From: Sphingobium soli
GTDB lineage: Bacteria; Pseudomonadota; Alphaproteobacteria; Sphingomonadales; Sphingomonadaceae
Direction of reading: 5' to 3'
Length of the DNA stretch: 64,000 nt
Assembly (NCBI RefSeq): GCF_020782245.1
Contig: NZ_JAJGNP010000006.1
Coordinates: forward strand, 1 to 64,000
This document shows, in pieces, positions 56,605 to 64,000 of the stretch (positions within the stretch are counted from its first letter, which is position 1; the number at the start of each line of letters is the position of its first letter). The notes beneath the pieces are model-generated. The model was given only the letters and a program-made list of their open reading frames with translations, did no database searches and was not told the origin of the DNA. A program made the translations under genes and the position numbers.

Positions 56605-56830
56605 AGATGCTCGGTTGGATAGGGAAAATAGGCTGATGGGCAATCGGCTGCGACTAGGCTGTTTGGGAGGACAATGCAAAACGCTCCGCTTTTTCCCCGG
56701 TGATAAGGGCCAGGCAAATGCTTCGACCCGTAATGTTGGTCAATCGCCCGATTGTATCGGGCGCGATCAAAAGGGTGAAACTTACCGAAAGAGGGGTTGC
56801 GGTTTGGGAGGAAAGCGCCACTTTGCGCCG

Positions 56831-57598
56831 GTGTCTGATTCTCCCCCTTCCCCAGCCGTCACCCCGCTCCGGGCCCCATCCGTCAGCTTACTGGAGGGCG
56901 CGGCGCTGTTTCTGGACTTTGACGGAACGCTAGCGCCGATCGCCGATACGCCCTGCGGCGTCGAGGTGGACGAAGAACTGATCGGGACGCTGTTGCGGCT
57001 GCGCGACGCGCTGGACGGGCGCTTGGCGATCGTCAGTGGCCGGTCGGTCGCGACGCTGCGGGACTTTGGCTTTACCGACTTCCTGATTGCCGGCACGCAC
57101 GGATTGGAGTTCGCTACGCCGGGCGCGGACGTGGACGCGCCTGCGCGCCTGCCGGCGATCGACGCGGTGGAGGATGCGTTCAACGATTTCATTGCGGACA
57201 AGCCGGGCCTGCTGGTCGAACGCAAGACGATCAGCGTCGGGCTGCATTTTCGCGGCGCGCCGCAATGGGGCGACGAGGCCCGCGCGCTCGCCATGGCGCT
57301 CGCCAACGATCACGACCTGGCGGTGCAACCGGGCAAGATGCTGTTCGAACTGCGCCCGGGCGGCGCCGACAAAGGCAGCGCGGTGCGCCGCCTGATGGCG
57401 CAGGCCCCGATGGCGGGCGGCGTTCCCGTCTTCATCGGCGACGATGTGACCGATGAGGAAGGCTTTGCCGCCGCCGCCGAGCAGGGCGGCGCGGGGATAC
57501 TGGTCGGCGCGCCGCGATCGACTTTTGCCGCCTTTGGGTTGGAACAGGTTGCCGCCGTCAGGCATTATCTGGCTGAAGGGGCTGCCCGGCTCGGCTGA
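56831..57598 (+). CDS. otsB: Trehalose-6-phosphate phosphatase
   Basis: 255 residues, HAD superfamily. Nucleophile motif LFLDFDGTLAPIADTP, SGRSVATLRDF, IAGTHGLEF, LLVERKTISVGLHFR, the Lys region GGADKGSAVRRLM and acidic FIGDDVTDEEGF. It dephosphorylates trehalose-6-phosphate to trehalose. The start is uncertain: GTG 56831 is used, while a TTG near 56801 has a better ribosome site (AGAGGGG). First of otsB-GH15-otsA. Its UGA stop lies in the same frame as the next gene. Confidence 0.95.
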   Translation: MSDSPPSPAVTPLRAPSVSLLEGAALFLDFDGTLAPIADTPCGVEVDEELIGTLLRLRDALDGRLAIVSGRSVATLRDFGFTDFLIAGTHGLEFATPGADVDAPARLPAIDAVEDAFNDFIADKPGLLVERKTISVGLHFRGAPQWGDEARALAMALANDHDLAVQPGKMLFELRPGGADKGSAVRRLMAQAPMAGGVPVFIGDDVTDEEGFAAAAEQGGAGILVGAPRSTFAAFGLEQVAAVRHYLAEGAARLG

Positions 57599-57643
57599 AC
57601 GGCGGCCTATTGGCTTGGTTGCAGTCAAAAAGGGGGCAGAAAC

Positions 57644-59470
57644 ATCAGCAACAGCAACGGCGAAACGCATGCCAGCGAACAGACGCTGGACCTTTGGCCC
57701 ATCGGCAATTGCCAGGCGTCGGCTCTGATCGACCGCGCCGGGCGCATGGTTTGGGGCTGCGTGCCCCGCGTGGATGGCGACCCGGTCTTTTCCGCCCTGC
57801 TCGACGACCAGTCCTGGGATGATCCGGACGCACGCGGATTCTGGGCGATCGAACTGGAAAATGTCGTCGCGGTCGAACAACAGTATATTCGCAACACCCC
57901 GATACTCGTGACGCGCCAGCGCGATGCGCAGGGCAACGCGATCGAAACCTATGACTTCTGCCCGCGCCATCGGCACAAGGGGCGCATGTACCGCCCGGTC
58001 GCCTTCGTACGGATCGTCCGGCCGGTCGCGGGAAGCCCGCGCATTCGCGTGCGACTGCGCCCGACGACGAGCTGGAACGCGGAAACGGTGCCGATCAGCT
58101 ACGGATCCAACCATATCCGCATGGTGCTGTCCTATATGGCGATGCGCGTATCGACCAACGCGCCCATCGGCCTCATCAGCCAGGAAAGCTGGTTTCGGCT
58201 GGAAGCCGACATGCATTTCTTCATGGGGCCGGACGAAGGCTTTTCCGACGCGCTTCGCCCCGCGATCGAACGGATGCTGGACGATACGATCCTGGAATGG
58301 CAGGTCTGGGTCCGGGGTCTTGCCATTCCCGCCGAGTGGCAGGAAGCGGTCATTCGATCCGCCATCACGTTGAAGCTGTGCCAGCATGAGGAAACCGGCG
58401 CGATCGTCGCGGCGCTGACGACGTCCATTCCCGAACATGCCGACAGCGGGCGTAACTGGGACTATCGCTATTGCTGGATTCGTGACGCATATTACACGGT
58501 GGAGGCACTCAACCGGCTGGGTGCGCTGGACGTGCTGGAAACCTATCTCGTCTATCTGCGCAATATCGTCGATGGCGCCAAGGGCGGGCATATCCAGCCG
58601 CTCTATGATGTCCGCGGCAATGCCACGCTGACGGAATGGGAGGCGCAAGCGCTGCCGGGCTATCGCGGCATGGGACCGGTGCGCGTTGGCAATGCGGCCT
58701 ACGAACAGATTCAGCATGACGCCTATGGCCAGATCGTGCTGTCGTCGGTTCAGGGTTTCATCGACCAGCGTCTGCTGCGCATGGCGGGCCATGCCGATTT
58801 CGAGGCGCTGGAGGCGGTGGGCGAGCGCGCCTGGCAAGTCTATGACAAGCCCGACGCTGGCCTGTGGGAATTGCGCACCCGCGCCCATGTCCACAGCTAT
58901 AGCGCAGTCATGTGCTGGGCGGCGTGCGATCGTCTGGCCCATGCGGCCAAGGCTTTAGGGCTGGACATGCGCGCGGCTTATTGGGAAAATCGCGCGGAAA
59001 CGATGCGGGCGCGCATATTGGATGCGGCCTGGCGCAACGACAGCAATGCGATTTCGGCCAATTTCGAGGATGATTCGCGCGACGCTTCCTTGCTCCAGTT
59101 GCTCGACCTGCGTTTCCTGAGCGCCGATGACCCCAAGTTCACCGGGACATTGGCAGCACTGGAAGCGGACTTGCGGCGCGGCAACGACATGCTGCGATAC
59201 AGCGCGCCCGATGATTTCGGTGAGCCGGTAACGGCGTTCAACGTCTGCACCTTCTGGCTGATCGAGGCGCTGCACCGCACCGGCCGCACCGAAGAAGCGC
59301 GCGAATTGTTCGAGGTCATGCTGTCCCGGCGCACGGCCGCGGGCCTGTTGTCGGAGGATATCGACCCCGTGACCGGGGAATTGTGGGGTAATTATCCCCA
59401 AACCTACTCGTTGGTCGGCATCATCAACTGCGCCGTCTTGCTGAGCAAACCGTGGAGCGCGATGCGATGA
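57644..59470 (+). CDS. GH15 glucoamylase/trehalase-like hydrolase, no canonical start
   Basis: About 608 residues of the GH15 family, which includes glucoamylases and acid trehalases; with otsA/otsB a role in trehalose or glucan turnover is likely. Catalytic-region motifs: [33 protein letters not shown] and the terminal [21 protein letters not shown] with [21 protein letters not shown] (general base Glu region). The conserved N-terminus [21 protein letters not shown] is encoded upstream of the first ATG (57746), yet no ATG, GTG or TTG exists in frame back to the otsB UGA. AUC at 57644 lies 7 nt after AGGGGG and is my proposed start; 57746 is the conventional fallback. It overlaps otsA by 4 nt. 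Confidence 0.85.
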   Translation: MSNSNGETHASEQTLDLWPIGNCQASALIDRAGRMVWGCVPRVDGDPVFSALLDDQSWDDPDARGFWAIELENVVAVEQQYIRNTPILVTRQRDAQGNAIETYDFCPRHRHKGRMYRPVAFVRIVRPVAGSPRIRVRLRPTTSWNAETVPISYGSNHIRMVLSYMAMRVSTNAPIGLISQESWFRLEADMHFFMGPDEGFSDALRPAIERMLDDTILEWQVWVRGLAIPAEWQEAVIRSAITLKLCQHEETGAIVAALTTSIPEHADSGRNWDYRYCWIRDAYYTVEALNRLGALDVLETYLVYLRNIVDGAKGGHIQPLYDVRGNATLTEWEAQALPGYRGMGPVRVGNAAYEQIQHDAYGQIVLSSVQGFIDQRLLRMAGHADFEALEAVGERAWQVYDKPDAGLWELRTRAHVHSYSAVMCWAACDRLAHAAKALGLDMRAAYWENRAETMRARILDAAWRNDSNAISANFEDDSRDASLLQLLDLRFLSADDPKFTGTLAALEADLRRGNDMLRYSAPDDFGEPVTAFNVCTFWLIEALHRTGRTEEARELFEVMLSRRTAAGLLSEDIDPVTGELWGNYPQTYSLVGIINCAVLLSKPWSAMR

Positions 59471-60873
59471 GCCGCCTGATTATCATCTCCAACAGGGTCA
59501 GTCGCCCCAGCAAGAGCGGCAATCAGGGTGGGTTGGCGGTCGCGCTGTCGCAGGCTTTGCGGGAAAGCCGGGGCATATGGGTTGGCTGGTCGGGCGAGGT
59601 GACCAACAATTTCACCGGCCATATCGGCTTTGCCGAATATGACGGCGTCAAGACCGCGACGATCGACCTGGAAGAACAGGATGTCGACGAATATTATAAT
59701 GGCTATGCCAATAAGACGCTGTGGCCGCTATTTCACTTCCGCATCGACCTAGCCGAATATGCGCGCGATTTCGAAGGCGGCTATAACCGCGTCAACAAGC
59801 GCTTTGCCGAAACGACCAGCCCGCTGATCGAGCCGGACGACATCATCTGGGTTCATGACTATCACATGATCCCGCTCGGCCAGATGCTTCGCGACCGGGG
59901 CCTCAAGAACCGGATGGGCTTCTTCCTGCACATCCCCTGGCCACCCACGCGCCTGTTGGTGTCGCTGCCGCACCATACAAAGCTGGTCAGTTCGCTCTTC
60001 GCCTATGATGTGGTGGGATTTCATACCGAGGAATGGCTCGAATCCTTCCGTCATTATGTAGAGAAGGAAATGGGCGGCAAGGTTGACGGCGACTTCGTCA
60101 CCGTGGGCGACCGCACGATCCAGGCGATCGCCTGCCCCATCGGCATCAATGCGCAGGAATTCGCCGACGCCGCCATCAGCGACGCGGCGAAGGACATGTA
60201 CGGGCAGGTTCGCGCATCCTTGCAGGACCGGTCGTTGATCGTAGGTGTCGATCGACTGGATTACAGCAAAGGGCTGGAGGAGCGGTTCAACGGCTATGCC
60301 CGGTTCCTGAAAGATCATCCCGAACATCATCGCCAGGTCGTGCTGACGCAGATCGCGCCGCCTTCGCGTGGAGAGGTGGAAAGCTATCGCGACATTCGCG
60401 CGACGCTGGATTCGCTCGCTGGCCGGATCAACGGCGAATATAGCGATGTCGACTGGACGCCGATCCGTTACGTCAACCAGGGCTATCCCCGCGACAAGCT
60501 GGCCGGCATCTATCGCGCGGCGCGGATCGGACTGGTGACGCCTTTGCGCGATGGCATGAACCTGGTGGCCAAGGAATATGTCGCGGCGCAGGACCCGGAG
60601 GACCCCGGCGTTCTGGTGCTGTCGCGCTTTGCCGGCGCTGCGATCCAGTTGCGCGACGCGCTGCTCATCAATCCCTATAGCAGCGAAGAAATGTCCGATG
60701 CGATCAACCGCGCGCTGGCGATGCCGCTCGACGAACGCAAGCGGCGCTGGCGCGCAATGATGGACAGCGTGGAAAAGCAGGATATCAGCTGGTGGCGTCA
60801 GACCTTCACCGACCGGCTGACAGCGGCCGAGCCGATCCGCAAAAAGTCAGCCGCAGCGCCCGCGGAGGGTTGA
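59467..60873 (+). CDS. otsA: Trehalose-6-phosphate synthase
   Basis: 468 residues, GT20. It makes trehalose-6-phosphate from UDP-glucose and glucose-6-phosphate. N-terminal [52 protein letters not shown], the nucleotide-site [16 protein letters not shown] and [17 protein letters not shown] are all present. ATG 59467 overlaps the GH15 stop (ATGA), so the three genes are one operon; an earlier in-frame ATG at 59452 is less likely. Confidence 0.97.
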   Translation: MSRLIIISNRVSRPSKSGNQGGLAVALSQALRESRGIWVGWSGEVTNNFTGHIGFAEYDGVKTATIDLEEQDVDEYYNGYANKTLWPLFHFRIDLAEYARDFEGGYNRVNKRFAETTSPLIEPDDIIWVHDYHMIPLGQMLRDRGLKNRMGFFLHIPWPPTRLLVSLPHHTKLVSSLFAYDVVGFHTEEWLESFRHYVEKEMGGKVDGDFVTVGDRTIQAIACPIGINAQEFADAAISDAAKDMYGQVRASLQDRSLIVGVDRLDYSKGLEERFNGYARFLKDHPEHHRQVVLTQIAPPSRGEVESYRDIRATLDSLAGRINGEYSDVDWTPIRYVNQGYPRDKLAGIYRAARIGLVTPLRDGMNLVAKEYVAAQDPEDPGVLVLSRFAGAAIQLRDALLINPYSSEEMSDAINRALAMPLDERKRRWRAMMDSVEKQDISWWRQTFTDRLTAAEPIRKKSAAAPAEG

Positions 60874-60904
60874 GCCCGAACAGCGCGCTCGCTAGGCCTC
60901 GCGG

Positions 60905-61039
60905 ATGCAGCAGGACGACGATGAGGACATAGGCGGATTTTTATCTGCTATTCAGGCCCGGTCGGGCGTCATTATCGCCACGGTGGGACTGATCGCCTGG
61001 GTCGCGCTGCTGTGGTTCATGTTTGCCGATGTTCTCTAG
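60905..61039 (+). CDS. 44-residue single-pass membrane peptide
   Basis: An acidic N-terminus (MQQDDDEDIGGFLSAIQARS) is followed by a 20-residue hydrophobic helix (GVIIATVGLIAWVALLWFMF) and a short tail. It begins 32 bp after the otsA stop and probably shares its transcript. The ribosome site is weak (AGG about 7 nt upstream). The sharp switch from acidic to hydrophobic residues looks like a real small membrane protein. Function unknown. Confidence 0.6.
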   Translation: MQQDDDEDIGGFLSAIQARSGVIIATVGLIAWVALLWFMFADVL

Positions 61040-61185
61040 CAACAGGGGAGCGCCCTGCCCCGCCAATTGCACCGGCGGTGAGTTTGTTCTAAAGGCCTGC
61101 CCGAACAGCCCCGGCACCCGCTGATCCTTTCCGATTCGCGATTGCCGGGGCGCATTGTTTTTGAGAAAAAAGGTCAGGAACGCGC

Positions 61186-61968
61186 ATGGCCCGTCGCCGC
61201 CAGATTTACGAAGGCAAGGCAAAGATCCTCTATGAAGGCCCCGAACCGGGCACGATCATCCAATATTTCAAGGATGACGCCACCGCCTTCAACGCGCAGA
61301 AAAAAGGCACGATCTCCGGCAAGGGCGTGCTCAATAATCGCATTTCCGAGCATATCTTCACGCTGCTCGGCCAGATCGGCGTGCCCACCCATTTTATTCG
61401 TCGGCTTAACATGCGCGAGCAGCTGATCCGGCAGGTCGAAATCGTGCCGATCGAGGTGATCGTGCGCAATGTGGCTGCCGGATCGCTCTCCAAGAAACTG
61501 GGGATCGAGGAAGGCACGCAGTTGCCGCGCACGCTGATCGAATATTGCTACAAGGATGACGCGCTCGGCGACCCGCTGGTGTCCGAAGAGCATATTGCCT
61601 GCTTCGGCTGGGCGACGCAGGAGGAAATGCACGATATTGCCGACATGGCGATCCGCGTGAATGATTTCCTGTGCGGCCTGTTCGCCGGCATCGGCATACG
61701 CCTCATCGACTTCAAGCTGGAGTTCGGGCGGCTTTATGACGGCGATTACAGCCGCATCATCCTGGCCGACGAAATCAGCCCGGACGGATGCCGGCTATGG
61801 GACATGGCCACCAACGAGAAGCTGGACAAGGACCGGTTCCGCCGCGATCTGGGCGGCGAAGTCGAAGCCTATCAGGAAGTGGCGCGGCGGCTGGGCCTGT
61901 TGCCCGAAGGACTGGACACCACCGTCCTCGACCTCGACACCCATCGCAAGAAGCGCGAGAAGGAATAG
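61186..61968 (+). CDS. purC: SAICAR synthase
   Basis: Phosphoribosylaminoimidazole-succinocarboxamide synthase of purine biosynthesis, joining CAIR and aspartate with ATP. 260 residues: [29 protein letters not shown] (ATP loop), [42 protein letters not shown] and [20 protein letters not shown] lies upstream of ATG 61186. The other pur genes are not in the window. Ends at a strong terminator shared with the convergent permease. Confidence 0.97.
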   Translation: MARRRQIYEGKAKILYEGPEPGTIIQYFKDDATAFNAQKKGTISGKGVLNNRISEHIFTLLGQIGVPTHFIRRLNMREQLIRQVEIVPIEVIVRNVAAGSLSKKLGIEEGTQLPRTLIEYCYKDDALGDPLVSEEHIACFGWATQEEMHDIADMAIRVNDFLCGLFAGIGIRLIDFKLEFGRLYDGDYSRIILADEISPDGCRLWDMATNEKLDKDRFRRDLGGEVEAYQEVARRLGLLPEGLDTTVLDLDTHRKKREKE

Positions 61969-62000
61969 GAAAAAGGCCGGCCACAGCGCCGGCCTTTTTC
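61969..62000. terminator. Bidirectional terminator after purC
   Basis: Stem AAAAAGGCCGGC/GCCGGCCTTTTT (about 61970-61981 and 61987-61998) with a short loop and A/T flanks. It also ends the convergent TauE/SafE-like gene. Confidence 0.9.
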
Positions 62001-62006
62001 ATGGCG

Positions 62007-62765
62007 TCACGCCATCAGGGCATCGGCCATCAATTTGAGGCCGAGCAGGATCATCAGCACATAGATGAGCGTGTAGAAGCGCGCGGGGTCAACCCGCCGC
62101 ACCAGCGCGACGCCCGCGAATGTTGACAGGATCGCGACCGGCGCCAGCATCGCGGTGGCGGCCAGATTGTCGTGGGTGAACTGCCCCAGGGCGGCATAGG
62201 CCGGAACCTTCATCCAGTTCATCGCAGCAAAAGCGAAGGCGGTCGTGCCCACCAGCATGTCGCGCGAAAGCTTCTTGGGCAATACCCACATCTGAAAAGG
62301 CGGTGAGCCGGCATGCGCGATCTGGCTGGTGAAACCGCTGGCGATCCCGAACAGAAAACCGACCCAGGCTGGCGAATTGGACGGCAGCGTGACCGCACCG
62401 CCCCGCTCGACCCACAGACGTTGCAAGCCGAACAGCACCGAAATGCCACCCAATACCCCCAGGACCGCGACTTCCGACACCTTTGCTGCAAAGAGCCAGC
62501 CAAGCATAACCCCGACCGCCGCGCCCGGCAGCATGACCGCAAGGATCCGTCCGTCCCAGCTGCGCCGATAGGCCCAGACGCTGACCGCATCCTGCAAGAT
62601 CAGGATCGGCAACAGGATCGCAGCGCCCCGGACCGGATCAATGGCCAGCGCCAGGATGGGCATGGCAAGCGCGCCCACGCCCGCAAAGCCTCCCTTGGCC
62701 AGCCCGGATATGATAACGGCGACCAGCGCGCAGACGATGTAGATGGCATCGACATCAACCGGCAT
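62007..62765 (-). CDS. TauE/SafE (TSUP) family permease
   Basis: 252 residues with seven to eight transmembrane helices and the family's N-terminal pattern IVCALVAVIISGLAKGGFAGVGALAMPILAL. A second-half repeat is FLFGIASGFTSQIAHAGSPPFQMWVLPKKLS. TSUP members export sulfite, sulfoacetate or other organic anions; the substrate here is unknown and no sulphur genes are adjacent. Confidence 0.9.
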   Translation of the reverse strand: MPVDVDAIYIVCALVAVIISGLAKGGFAGVGALAMPILALAIDPVRGAAILLPILILQDAVSVWAYRRSWDGRILAVMLPGAAVGVMLGWLFAAKVSEVAVLGVLGGISVLFGLQRLWVERGGAVTLPSNSPAWVGFLFGIASGFTSQIAHAGSPPFQMWVLPKKLSRDMLVGTTAFAFAAMNWMKVPAYAALGQFTHDNLAATAMLAPVAILSTFAGVALVRRVDPARFYTLIYVLMILLGLKLMADALMA

Positions 62766-62834
62766 GGCGCAGCACTAGCGAACAGGCACAAGTCAGGTGC
62801 CGCCCCGCCTTGAACGGGCCGGGATCGCCTGTCG

Positions 62835-64000
62835 TCAATTCATCGCCAGGATCATGTTCCGCACCTGCGGGTAGACCTGCTTTTCCCATTTGCTGCCGGA
62901 AAACACGCCATAATGGCCAACGCCCGGTTGAAGATGATGACGCTTGAGATGGGGGCGCAGACCCGTGCACAGCGCGTGGGCGGCGGACGTCTGACCCACG
63001 GCGCAGACATCGTCACGCTCGCCCTCGACCGTCAGCAACGCGGTCTTGCGGATCGCACCGAGATCGATCTTGCGGCCGCGCACCGTGAGTTCCCCCTTGG
63101 CGAGCAGGGTTCGTTGGAACACCATGTCGACGGTCTCGAGGTAAAATTCCTTGGTCATGTCGTGGACGGCGAAATATTCCTCGTAGAATGTCTTGATCTT
63201 GTCCGCTTGTTCCGTCTTGCCGTCGGCCAGCAACTGATAGAGTTCGCGATGCTGCGCTCCGTGCCGGGCCATGTTCATGGACACGAACGCGGACAGTTGC
63301 AAGAAGCCGGGATAGACCTCCCGCCCGCGCCCCGCATAGCGGAACGGAACGACGGAAATCAGATTTTCCTCGAACCATTTGATCGGTTTTTCATTGGCGA
63401 GATCATTGACCGCAGTGGGCGCGGCGTTGGGATCGATCGGCCCGCCCATCAGGGTCATGGATCGCGGAGTCGCCTTGTCCTGATCCTCCGACATCAAGGC
63501 GACGGCCGCCATGGCCGGCACGCATGGCTGGCATACGGATACGAGGTGCGCGCCCTCCCCCAATTCCTGCAGGAAACGGATCACATAGTCGACATAGTCG
63601 TCGAAGCCGAAGCGACCGGCGGACAGAGGAACGTCCCGCGCGTTTTTCCAGTCGGTGATGTAGACATCATGATCGCGCAGCAACGTTTCGACCGTGTTGC
63701 GCAGCAAAGTCGAGAAATGGCCGGACATCGGCGCGACCACGAGCACACGCGGCTGATCGACGGCGACGTCGTCCTTCACGAAATGAAGCAGGTTGCCAAA
63801 GGGCATGTCGAGCGCGACTTCTTCACGCACGGCCACCTGCGCATTACCGCTCTGCACCAGGTTGATATCGTAGGCCGGCCGCTTGTGGGTCAGCTTCGCG
63901 CCCTGAAACACGTCCATCAATGCGAACATTCGGCGCGGCATCGCCCATTCTGCCATCGGGCCCATCGTCTTGCGCAGGCCGAGCGCCCATTCGGCGCCCA
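62835..64000 (-). CDS. phaZ: Intracellular polyhydroxyalkanoate depolymerase, 5' end cut by window
   Basis: Mobilises stored PHB granules. The alpha/beta-hydrolase nucleophile is Cys in HLVSVCQPCVPAMAAV, the VCQPxVP box of intracellular PhaZ enzymes. Other typical parts are VLVVAPMSGHFSTLLRNTVETLL, VYITDWKNARDVPLSAGRFGFDDYVDYV, MTLMGGPIDP and the late His in PGVGHYGVFSGSKW. The frame stays open to the last base and family members carry a longer N-terminus, so the true start lies beyond position 64000; the ATG at 63965 is internal. Confidence 0.93.
   Translation of the reverse strand, partial: GAEWALGLRKTMGPMAEWAMPRRMFALMDVFQGAKLTHKRPAYDINLVQSGNAQVAVREEVALDMPFGNLLHFVKDDVAVDQPRVLVVAPMSGHFSTLLRNTVETLLRDHDVYITDWKNARDVPLSAGRFGFDDYVDYVIRFLQELGEGAHLVSVCQPCVPAMAAVALMSEDQDKATPRSMTLMGGPIDPNAAPTAVNDLANEKPIKWFEENLISVVPFRYAGRGREVYPGFLQLSAFVSMNMARHGAQHRELYQLLADGKTEQADKIKTFYEEYFAVHDMTKEFYLETVDMVFQRTLLAKGELTVRGRKIDLGAIRKTALLTVEGERDDVCAVGQTSAAHALCTGLRPHLKRHHLQPGVGHYGVFSGSKWEKQVYPQVRNMILAMN

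Overview
The window reads as an ordinary chromosomal segment of a sphingomonad (Sphingomonadales, close to Sphingobium/Sphingomonas). I infer this from the high GC content with typical alphaproteobacterial codon use, the zwf-edd-glk-eda Entner-Doudoroff cluster, pyruvate phosphate dikinase, a large TonB-dependent receptor, a FecI/FecR pair, a Mg-type HemB, trigger factor with a long Lys/Ala tail, and dispersed palindromic repeats of the 'ccgttcg...cgaacgg' type. No rRNA, CRISPR array, phage module or intact insertion sequence was seen. Five tRNA genes are present: two identical Arg(ACG), Leu(CAA), Leu(UAG) and Thr(UGU).

Layout. 1-10.5 kb: tandem tRNA-Arg, a membrane-anchored HHH-like protein, ppdK, glyS-glyQ, two tandem TraB/GumN-family proteins, then rplY and pth. 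10.5-19.2 kb: a self-contained type I secretion locus, all on the minus strand. TolC-like, ABC and HlyD-like genes overlap by ATGA junctions, followed by a small lipoprotein, an AT-rich regulatory gap and a 1089-residue RTX metallopeptidase (M10/serralysin type), the presumed cargo. 19.4-25.7 kb: a flavodoxin-like reductase and the Entner-Doudoroff operon. 25.7-31.5 kb: gamma carbonic anhydrase, GNAT, hemB, mtgA and a TonB-dependent receptor. 31.8-37.5 kb: clpX, clpP and tig (protein quality control), with an HdeD-like protein and a GT2 glycosyltransferase. 38-45 kb: ECF sigma/FecR pair, sirtuin, MOSC protein, GT4 glycosyltransferase, rarA and a DUF429-like gene. 45-56.6 kb: small envelope proteins, EVE protein, 2OG-Fe(II) oxygenase, folB, a DUF1285-nudL-cca stack, an EAL phosphodiesterase, parC and an atypically AT-rich sulfotransferase. 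56.8-64 kb: otsB-GH15-otsA (trehalose), a 44-residue membrane peptide, purC, a TauE/SafE-like permease and an intracellular PHA depolymerase cut by the window edge.

The observations most worth following are these. (i) Two different palindromic repeat families are inserted in frame inside glyS. (ii) The GH15 gene between otsB and otsA has no canonical start codon; its conserved N-terminus is reached only from an AUC with a well-placed Shine-Dalgarno, or by readthrough of the otsB UGA, which is in the same frame. (iii) The RTX peptidase locus includes an uncharacterised small lipoprotein and an AT-rich promoter region. (iv) Trigger factor carries a His-rich metal-binding-like segment. Nothing here amounts to a clear, wholly new multi-gene system. 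All functional calls come from reading motifs by eye; no database search was run.
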